Part shown: positions 1 to 5,714 of the stretch, one piece after another
How the letters are laid out: the number at the start of each line of letters is the position of its first letter
Numbering within the stretch: the first letter of the stretch is position 1
NCBI GenBank assembly: GCA_026398575.1
Contig: JAPLSP010000130.1
Location: forward strand, 1-10,842
Direction of reading: 5' to 3'
Source of the DNA: Candidatus Sumerlaeota bacterium
GTDB lineage: Bacteria > Sumerlaeota > Sumerlaeia > JADFCT01
DNA: 10,842 bases
Program-made: the position numbers and the translations under genes
Notes under the pieces: model-generated
Database searches by the model: none
What the model saw: the letters and a program-made list of their open reading frames with translations, nothing else
What the model was told of the DNA's origin: nothing

Positions 1-1
1 T

Positions 2-136
2 ATCGCCAATGACGTGCTGATCACCGTCAGACCCAAGGTTGTAACGAAGTTGATCGGCAAAGGCGACGACCAGCAGGAATTCGAGCTACAGAGCGTGGCG
101 ATAAAGGGGCGCGCGCTTCTGGCGTCCACTGAATGA
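2..136 (+). CDS. C-terminal tail of an unrecognised protein (5' end outside window)
   Basis: This is the only + frame open from the left edge; it ends at TGA 134-136 and gives 44 residues. The tail reads as ordinary coding sequence, with G/C-rich third positions and alternating hydrophobic and charged residues ending in ALLASTE. I do not recognise the family. No transmembrane segment or known motif is visible in this fragment. It runs in the same direction as rpsU but is about 190 bp away, so co-transcription is uncertain. The longer reading frame on the other strand across this region has no Shine-Dalgarno and overlaps rpsU, so I prefer this one. Confidence 0.55.
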   Translation: MANDVLITVRPKVVTKLIGKGDDQQEFELQSVAIKGRALLASTE

Positions 137-248
137 ACGAGCGGATGAAGAAGGGTAAGAATGGGATTGACGCCGCGCCGGCCGCTGGGCTACTTTTTTC
201 GGCTTTCATTTGCACGATAGATTTAAGGGAAGAATTTCGCAAGACTAA

Positions 249-272
249 CCGCCGGGAGTCAAATCGCGGCGG
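249..272 (+). other. GC-rich hairpin in the rpsU leader region
   Basis: CCGCCG (249-254) and CGGCGG (267-272) form a perfect 6-bp stem with a 12-nt loop, 52 bp before the rpsU start. No T-run follows directly, so it is not a standard intrinsic terminator. It could be a 5'-UTR structure, or chance in GC-rich DNA. Otherwise the 137-324 gap shows no gene; I could not assign a convincing -35/-10 pair. Confidence 0.25.
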
Positions 273-324
273 AATCGCATAAATTTTGTTTCTCTTTATG
301 ATGGATGGGGGGTGAGTTTGTTTC

Positions 325-537
325 ATGAGCCTTATCGTAGTTGAAGAAAGCGAGCCCATGGAAAAGGCGCTCAAACGCTTCAAAAAGGAATGCTTGAAAG
401 CCGGCATATTGAAAGAATTGCGGGGCCGCGAGCATTATGAGAAGCCCAGCGAAAAGCGCCGCCGCAAAAACGAAGCGGCCCGGCGCAAAGCCCGGCGCAA
501 CATGCTGAAGATGAAGCGGAAGATGGAGCGATACTGA
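325..537 (+). CDS. rpsU: 30S ribosomal protein bS21
   Basis: The 70-residue product matches bS21 along its whole length. It has an acidic start followed by a basic helix with the pattern ALKRFKKECLKAGIL, the conserved REHYEKPSEKRRRK segment (compare R-x-x-x-YEKP in the family), and a very Lys/Arg-rich C-terminus ending in Tyr. Its length is typical of the family (about 58-71 residues). bS21 sits on the small subunit near the platform and helps mRNA engagement during initiation. The ATG at 325 follows a G-rich stretch (GGGGGGTGAG, 307-316) that acts as ribosome binding site, and an in-frame TGA at 313-315 rules out a longer form. It appears monocistronic here: the next gene converges on it. 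Confidence 0.95.
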   Translation: MSLIVVEESEPMEKALKRFKKECLKAGILKELRGREHYEKPSEKRRRKNEAARRKARRNMLKMKRKMERY

Positions 538-559
538 AGGCTGACGTAAAGAAAGCCTT
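537..559 (+). terminator. weak terminator-like hairpin after rpsU
   Basis: AAGGCT (537-542) pairs with AGCCTT (554-559) around an 11-nt loop, starting at the last base of the rpsU stop codon. Only a short pyrimidine run (TTTCTC) follows, so as an intrinsic terminator it is weak. Its position fits the end of the rpsU transcript. Confidence 0.35.
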
Positions 560-654
560 TCTCAAAAGAGCGAATCATCAAGCGGCGAAAGCGAGAGGAA
601 TGTCCTACCAGACACCCTCCCCAAGCTTTCGCCGTTTTCATTTTATATTGGAAG

Positions 655-731
655 TTCCCTGTTGGGCTTTCCCTGTTGGACATTGGAAATTCCCTGTTGG
701 ACATTGGAAATTCCCTGTTGGACATTGGACA
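655..731. repeat. 21-bp tandem repeat, three full units plus a degenerate one
   Basis: Three consecutive 21-bp units lie at 669-689, 690-710 and 711-731, sharing the core TTCCCTGTTGGACATTGGA. A shortened fourth copy (TTCCCTGTTGGGCT) at 655-668 precedes them, and a related TATTGGAAG at 646-654 precedes that. The units are identical except at their last bases. The period is divisible by three, so any reading frame across the array gives a repeated peptide, but there is no start context to support translation. It lies in the gap between two convergent genes. Confidence 0.85.
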
Positions 732-750
732 TTAAAAAGTTCATCCGCTC

Positions 751-798
751 TTACCATCACTCTTACCATCGCTTTTACCATCACGCTTACCATCGCTC
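751..798. repeat. 12-bp tandem repeat overlapping the GH2 gene stop codon
   Basis: Four 12-bp units share the core TTACCATC followed by (A/G)C and two variable bases, starting at 751, 763, 775 and 787. The last unit contains the stop codon (TTA at 787-789 on +, TAA on the coding strand) and the last codons of the minus-strand GH2-type gene. On the coding strand the unit reads G(A/C)GNGATGGTAA-like, so the array repeats the end of the gene, stop codon included, three more times downstream. This fits slippage-driven expansion of the gene's 3' end. Confidence 0.85.
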
Positions 799-3700
799 AT
801 AGCGATAAGGATCGTCGAGCGTGGTTGGCTCATCGAGATAATACGAGTTCAGCCAAAGCCCGCTTTTGCCTGAGCTGCCGACCATCTCCGGCGGGAGGGC
901 GCCTTTGAGCAAATTGCCGACGGGCGCTTCCAGTCGAACGCCGCAGTTGGTGAGGATGCGCGCGATGCTGATCACTGCCCGGCGATAGGACAGCTTCAGG
1001 TAAGGCTTGTCCTTCCAGTCAAACTGAGGGGGCAAAAATTGCGCAAAGACGTAGCGCTTGCCCGCAACGCTTCCTTCGGCGAAAACACCGGTGGATGCGA
1101 TGCGAATCTCCGGCGGCGCTTTCACGACAGCGGGAAGCGAAATCTTTCCGCGCCAGTGCAAGTCGCCGTCGCCGAGACCAAGCAGCGCGCCGCTGGCAGG
1201 CTCGCTCAAGAGCGTATGCGTGATAGATCGGATTTCGGTTTGTACGGTAAACGGTAGGACCTGGTTTAGCGTCTCGCCCGGCATTCCGAGGCAGATAACC
1301 GTGCGGGCTTTTTGGATGGCGCTCTTCGCGGCGGCGGCGTCTGCGCCGGGGGCGATGATCAGCGTTTCGCCGCCGCCCAATTCGAACCCAAGCTCTCGCA
1401 GCCATTTCCCTTGCTCTTCACTTCCGAGGAATGCCGCGCCGCCCAACGCAGGCGGCGGCGCCGATTGCGCGTATTCCATCAAGTTCATGAGCAACCGTTG
1501 CGCCGCCGGATCGTTGGCGTCGCGCCCTGAAAAATCCATCTGGCAAAAAATCACTCTGCCATTCGGTGTCAGCCATTCCAGAAGGGGCGAGTATTGCAGA
1601 TCGAATTCGCAGTCCAGGATGCTCGACCAATTGCCGCGCTGCGGCTTCTCGATGACCACGCTGGCCACCGAGCCGTCATTGCCCCACTGCCAGGTCCGGG
1701 TGTTCTGAAAGCTGAGCCATTCCTGGGATTGGTAGCTGCGGCGGAAACCTTCCTGTTTCGGATAGGGATCGAGCAGCGTGGAAGCCCCGCGCCAGTCGCG
1801 CAGCAGGTCGTTGGTCAGGCCGCGGCATACCGGATGATTGGGCTGACGCACAAAAACGCGGCGCGTGCCCGGGCTGGCGGTGCGAAATCCCAATCGCTTC
1901 TGAAGCACGTCTTCCGTCTGCTCAAAGATAAGGGCGTTCGCGCCGCCGCGAACGATCTTTTCGATATCCAAAGCCGGTCCATCGAGCGCAAGGGCTTCGC
2001 GGCCTATGACAAGTAATTTGCAGCCCGGCGGACATGCCGGCGTTGCAGATGATTCCGCCTTCAGGCCGCTGTCGCGCAGCAGCTTCAACGTCAAGCCTTT
2101 GGGATCGTAGCAGGCGATGGGCGCCGTCTGAGTTGCTTTAGGCGAAGGCGCCAGGATGTCAAACTCGAATTTGTCCTGTAAGGTTTCGTCGCTCTTGCCG
2201 TCGAAAGAAGCGCGAAACGTGATGGCGCCCTTCGCGTCCGCATCCACGGCGGGCAATTTGAAATTGAACGGCGCCATCTGCTTGCCGCCTGCGGAAATCG
2301 CGGCATTGCCTTTTCCGCTCGCGACGGCCTTGCAGCCAAGTTGAACGCTCCATTCCCATTCGGCTTGCGCGGATTTGCGCAAGTCATTGATGAGCGCCGT
2401 CTGCTTCGTCACCGTTTCCGCGCCTGCGAAAATATGGTCTTTCGCCGTGAAGCGCTGCGGCGGACCTGCGATGAATGCAAGCGTCTCGCGGTTGACGCGG
2501 CGGAATATTTTCGCGAGCGAAGTGTCCTCAAAATTCCCCTCGAACTTCGGCGCGCGCAGCCAGTCATCAGACCACGGAACAAAATCAGGCGCGACGCCGG
2601 GCTGCTGCAGGCGCGCCCAGTCGGTCTTCAACTCGACGGCCTGCGGATTGGCATTCGGAGATTGTTTGAATAGGTCGGCCTGGTCCCACGGCAGGATGGC
2701 GCTGACCCCGAACGCGCGAAACGCAGGCCATGTCTGCGCGGTGAACATGCTCTTGATCTCCAGGAAATTGTGTTCCCAGCGATTGCCCCAATAGGCGCCC
2801 AATACATCGCTGATAAGAAACGGCTCATGCCGGGCGTAAACTTTTTCAATCCGGTCCATCTGCGCGACTTCGTAGTCGGCCAGATGATAGGCGTTGTCGC
2901 CAGTGTAGATCGCCGAGAACTCAGCGGGCATGGGTTCGGAACTGACCTTGTTGCGCCAGATGAACGGGCCGGTGCGATGATTTCCCCATGACGCCTGATG
3001 CGGCAGGCCGAACTCGACGAAGAACAGCGGCTTGACGCCGGCGTCCGCCCAATGCGACGGCCATGCGATCCGCTCCTGCAGCGGCGTCCAGTTGAGGTAG
3101 CAGTTGAGCGTGATCATCTGGCCGAAATTGCCGCTCTCGTGGTGATAGGCGGGCCGCGTGCCGTCGAGGGCCATCACATATTGCTCAGCGAGCGCGGCGG
3201 CCTTGCGGCGCTCGGCGAGTCCCTTGTCGTCTTCGGGCTGAGGCGCATAGACTCCGTTCAAGCGCGCCGGATTCTGATCGTTCGGCCATCCGCAGAAGTT
3301 GTGGTTCATCGCCCACATGAAGACGGAAGGGTGATTGCACACGCGCTTAATTTCGTAGTAAACGACGCGGTTCCAGAGTTTGCGCTTCTCCGGATTCTCG
3401 AAGTCGCGATAAATCTGCTTCACGTGGCGGATCGAATAGGACATCGGGAAGCCGGCTTCGTCGCCGGCGCGCAGCGTGTCTTCGATGTATGCGAACGATT
3501 GCGGCTCATAGTCGTAGTGGCTGTGGATGACGTAGTTGAAGCCAAGGGCGCGCGCGCGGGCGAAGGAGGCTTTGACCTGTTCATAAGCGGCCAGCGCAAA
3601 GTCGCCCGGATTTGAAAGGTCCAGACAGCGCAGGTGAATGGGCGAGCCGTTCAGGTAGAAGTCGCGCCCTTGAATCCAGAATTCGCGAAAGCCGAACAGG

Positions 3701-5145
3701 ATCGGCATCGTCTCGTCAAGCAGTTTCCCGCCGCTGTCGCTCAAACGGACGCTCAGGCGGTAGAGATTCGGCTGGTCCAGGTCCCAGAGTTTGGGATCGG
3801 ACCACGGGCCGGTGATCAGCGGCGCCTCTCCAGCAAATGTCTTTACGATCTTGTCGCCATCGCGCACAACTGCTTCGATCTTGTAGCGCTGGGCGGTGTT
3901 CGCGCCCGCGAGCTCGCACTGGACCACCAACTCGCCGCGGCGCACGCTGGGCTTGACGAAGACGTCTTCGATGCGCGGGCCGGCGGGTTCGCTCGCGAGG
4001 AAGCAATCGCCGCACAAGCCTTTGAACCTGATTTGCTCGCGGGCCTTCTCAATTTGTGCCGGACCCATGACAACGAGTTGCTCCTCCTGGACCGGCAGCG
4101 CCAGCGCGTAAATGGAGAGCGTATGCGTCCCGCCCGGTTTCACAAAGCGCGTGATGTCCACCCGTCCGCCGGGCCATTCGATTGCGCCCGCTTCCTGTCC
4201 GTCCACGAGCACGCGTGCGGTTTGTTTGGGATTATCGAGATCAAGCAGGATGCGCCGCCCCGCCCACTCGGTGGGTATCGTGATCGCGCGCTGATACCAG
4301 GCCGCGTCGGTTTGGCCAAGATCGAGTTTGCCTTCGAGGAAATCCGGAATGATCGGGCGCATTCGCGAAACGCCGGGATGCCACGAAGCCGGGACTTTCA
4401 AGTATCCCCAGCCGGAACCCGCTGCGGGCAGACCGCGCTCTTTTAATTCCGCAGAGCGGAATTTCCACAATCCGTTGATGCACACGCGGCCGCGCGTTTC
4501 GGTCTCTTCGCGGAAGGCGCTGCCCAAGTCCCAGCGCGCCTCGACGCCGGAAGGCAGCGACACATCCTCGACAACGGGTTTGTATTTCAGCAGCCGCAGC
4601 GAAACCTCGTCCCACTCAACCTTCCCCGTGGCGGAAAACATCGAGCAGCTCAAGTCCAGATACGCCGCGCCTTCGGGCACAACGTAGTAGCGCTCATGGC
4701 GCTCCCAGTCTTTCATCGTGCCGGTGAAATGAAGCACGTCGGGCCAACCGCCGACCATCTTGCCATCGGCGCCATGAAACGACATGGCGACGCGCGCGTC
4801 GTGCCAACCTTCCGCGCCCTGCTTGACGCCGGTGACTTTGACGAGACACGACAGATGAATCTTCCAATAGCGATTGCCCATTGGGATGCGCTGGGAGATT
4901 GAGAGCGAAGCCGTCTGCAGCGCCTCCTCGACAATCCATCGCTTGTCCCCTGAGGATTCCCACCGCACGGCGCCGCTCTTGCTCCAATCCGCCGGGAAAT
5001 CGGCATTGGCGGCTTTGGTTTCAAAGCCGCCGTTCTGAATCAGTTCATCCCCGAGTTTGGCCTCGGCCGCACGCGCTGCCACCGCAGAGGACAAAATAAA
5101 GCAGCCAATCAGCGTCATCGCTTCAATCGCAGGAGTCCTTTTCAC
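787..5145 (-). CDS. secreted multidomain GH2-type protein (beta-galactosidase/glucuronidase clan)
   Basis: 1452 residues, starting at GTG 5145 with a strong Shine-Dalgarno. Residues 1-28 are a Sec signal peptide. Residues 30-190 form a carbohydrate-binding-like beta-sandwich (LIQNGGFE start, EWDEVSL end). About 221-350 is the GH2 sugar-binding domain (NGLWKFR, VPASWHP, AWYQRAI), about 390-488 the immunoglobulin-like sandwich, and about 489-830 the TIM barrel. The nucleophile is present (E711 in FFVEFG). The acid/base motif, normally Asn-Glu after HPSxxxW, reads N614-H615. About 1005-1230 resembles a class I amidotransferase-like or beta-galactosidase-trimerisation-like fold, with a second partial copy at about 1231-1410, and the protein ends in DDPYRYERW. 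It is much longer than simple GH2 enzymes (600-1000 residues). Substrate unknown; a beta-glycosidase role follows from fold, and activity is uncertain because of H615. Confidence 0.88.
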   Translation of the reverse strand: MKRTPAIEAMTLIGCFILSSAVAARAAEAKLGDELIQNGGFETKAANADFPADWSKSGAVRWESSGDKRWIVEEALQTASLSISQRIPMGNRYWKIHLSCLVKVTGVKQGAEGWHDARVAMSFHGADGKMVGGWPDVLHFTGTMKDWERHERYYVVPEGAAYLDLSCSMFSATGKVEWDEVSLRLLKYKPVVEDVSLPSGVEARWDLGSAFREETETRGRVCINGLWKFRSAELKERGLPAAGSGWGYLKVPASWHPGVSRMRPIIPDFLEGKLDLGQTDAAWYQRAITIPTEWAGRRILLDLDNPKQTARVLVDGQEAGAIEWPGGRVDITRFVKPGGTHTLSIYALALPVQEEQLVVMGPAQIEKAREQIRFKGLCGDCFLASEPAGPRIEDVFVKPSVRRGELVVQCELAGANTAQRYKIEAVVRDGDKIVKTFAGEAPLITGPWSDPKLWDLDQPNLYRLSVRLSDSGGKLLDETMPILFGFREFWIQGRDFYLNGSPIHLRCLDLSNPGDFALAAYEQVKASFARARALGFNYVIHSHYDYEPQSFAYIEDTLRAGDEAGFPMSYSIRHVKQIYRDFENPEKRKLWNRVVYYEIKRVCNHPSVFMWAMNHNFCGWPNDQNPARLNGVYAPQPEDDKGLAERRKAAALAEQYVMALDGTRPAYHHESGNFGQMITLNCYLNWTPLQERIAWPSHWADAGVKPLFFVEFGLPHQASWGNHRTGPFIWRNKVSSEPMPAEFSAIYTGDNAYHLADYEVAQMDRIEKVYARHEPFLISDVLGAYWGNRWEHNFLEIKSMFTAQTWPAFRAFGVSAILPWDQADLFKQSPNANPQAVELKTDWARLQQPGVAPDFVPWSDDWLRAPKFEGNFEDTSLAKIFRRVNRETLAFIAGPPQRFTAKDHIFAGAETVTKQTALINDLRKSAQAEWEWSVQLGCKAVASGKGNAAISAGGKQMAPFNFKLPAVDADAKGAITFRASFDGKSDETLQDKFEFDILAPSPKATQTAPIACYDPKGLTLKLLRDSGLKAESSATPACPPGCKLLVIGREALALDGPALDIEKIVRGGANALIFEQTEDVLQKRLGFRTASPGTRRVFVRQPNHPVCRGLTNDLLRDWRGASTLLDPYPKQEGFRRSYQSQEWLSFQNTRTWQWGNDGSVASVVIEKPQRGNWSSILDCEFDLQYSPLLEWLTPNGRVIFCQMDFSGRDANDPAAQRLLMNLMEYAQSAPPPALGGAAFLGSEEQGKWLRELGFELGGGETLIIAPGADAAAAKSAIQKARTVICLGMPGETLNQVLPFTVQTEIRSITHTLLSEPASGALLGLGDGDLHWRGKISLPAVVKAPPEIRIASTGVFAEGSVAGKRYVFAQFLPPQFDWKDKPYLKLSYRRAVISIARILTNCGVRLEAPVGNLLKGALPPEMVGSSGKSGLWLNSYYLDEPTTLDDPYRYERW

Positions 5146-5153
5146 TTTTTAAT

Positions 5154-5160
5154 CCTCCTT
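5154..5160 (-). promoter_or_regulatory. Shine-Dalgarno deciding a GTG start for the GH2-type gene
   Basis: On the minus strand AAGGAGG sits 8 nt before GTG at 5145-5143. This favours the GTG over the in-frame ATG nine codons later (5118-5116), and starting at GTG also keeps the basic n-region (MKR) of the signal peptide. Confidence 0.85.
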
Positions 5161-5196
5161 CACTCTTACCCAAACTAAAATCGCTTATGACATGTC

Positions 5197-5216
5197 TGCT
5201 TAAAGTTTTGCTTAAA
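5197..5216. promoter_or_regulatory. direct repeats upstream of the GH2-type gene, possible regulator site
   Basis: TGCTTAAA occurs twice (5197-5204 and 5209-5216), 12 bp apart, about 50-70 bp upstream of the GTG start; on the coding strand it reads TTTAAGCA AAAC TTTAAGCA. The stretch is AT-rich against a GC-rich background, as expected for a promoter. Tandem half-sites suit AraC-type or response-regulator binding, but I cannot name a regulator and no clear -35/-10 pair stands out. Confidence 0.35.
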
Positions 5217-5300
5217 TGTTCTCTGCATTTTGCGCAGGTCTTTTTGGATGTGGCCCCAGCCACCTTATGAACTTAGCTTGCTTCAGCAGGCTTTTGAATC

Positions 5301-5548
5301 CCCCGAAGGGGGTGAACTATCATAGCCGTGGGTGAAGCGAAGCGAACCCACGGAAACGATAAGTGCGAAAACGGGTCCCCGAAGGGGGCCAACTTGGATC
5401 GAACAGCCGACTGCATTGCGTTTGCGCGCTTCATCGGGATTATTTCCGTGACGACGTTGGCCCCCTTCGGGGACCGATGATTCCGTGCGCCGCCACCGTG
5501 GGTTCGCTTCGCTTCACCCACGGCTATGATAGTAGTTCCCCTTCGGGG
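5301..5548. repeat. large nested palindrome built of small hairpins
   Basis: The element is symmetric about position 5424.5, with every paired block at mirrored coordinates. The outer block CCCCGAAGGGG (5301-5311) mirrors 5538-5548. A perfect 38-bp block (5316-5353) mirrors 5496-5533. A perfect 20-bp block (5374-5393) mirrors 5456-5475. The blocks are separated by non-matching spacers of equal length on both sides (4 and 20 nt), around a 62-nt centre. The blocks are hairpins in their own right: CCGTGGGT...ACCCACGG around a 12-nt GAAGCGAAGCGA loop (with its mirror copy), and C-tract/GAA/G-tract stems. This resembles a REP/MITE-like non-coding element; no transposase is present. Confidence 0.88.
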
Positions 5549-5607
5549 AAAAAATGTCCAAACTCCAGCCCTGCCAAAGCAGGATGCAAAGAAGAGCCGT
5601 ACAAGCC

Positions 5608-5640
5608 GGCTAATGCCTTTGCTGTTTTGAGGTATTAGCC
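5608..5640. other. hairpin downstream of the GH32-like gene
   Basis: GGCTAATGCC (5608-5617) pairs with GGTATTAGCC (5631-5640), giving ten pairs with one G-U in + strand RNA, around a 13-nt loop. It lies 75 bp after the minus-strand GH32-like stop codon, but the minus-strand RNA has an A-C mismatch and no U-run follows, so an intrinsic terminator is not well supported. Confidence 0.35.
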
Positions 5641-5714
5641 ACTGCACTAAATTATGATCAGCTATGCTCTTCCTTATTCGCAGATCGTTTGCATACAGCA
5701 AAATTCGCGATTTG

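Larger units (their letters stand above)
5146..5714. other. 569-bp intergenic region between the GH32-like and GH2-type genes
   Basis: No credible gene lies here. From right to left it contains a hairpin (5608-5640), the nested palindrome (5301-5548), a unique stretch of about 80 bp, and the direct repeats and ribosome binding site of the GH2-type gene. Reading frames across the palindrome are products of the repeat: they lack a Shine-Dalgarno and mirror each other on both strands. Confidence 0.7.

Noticed and set aside
435..725. Minus-strand frame with repeated MSNREFP peptides
   Set aside because: The repetition comes from the 21-bp DNA array, and the frame then runs antisense through rpsU.
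3634..4446. 270-codon + strand open frame inside the GH2-type gene
   Set aside because: It is the antisense shadow of conserved GH2 domains; it has no Shine-Dalgarno and no recognisable protein features.
5301..5548. Interpretation of the repeats as a CRISPR array
   Set aside because: The blocks are inverted, not direct, and there are no regular unique spacers or cas genes.
5608..5640. Intrinsic terminator for the GH32-like gene
   Set aside because: There is a stem, but no U-run on the minus-strand side and one mismatch in the minus-strand RNA, so it is kept only as a hairpin.
5273..5701. Open frames on both strands across the palindromic element
   Set aside because: Their peptides are translations of the inverted repeat (mirror-image strings on both strands), with no ribosome binding sites or known domains.
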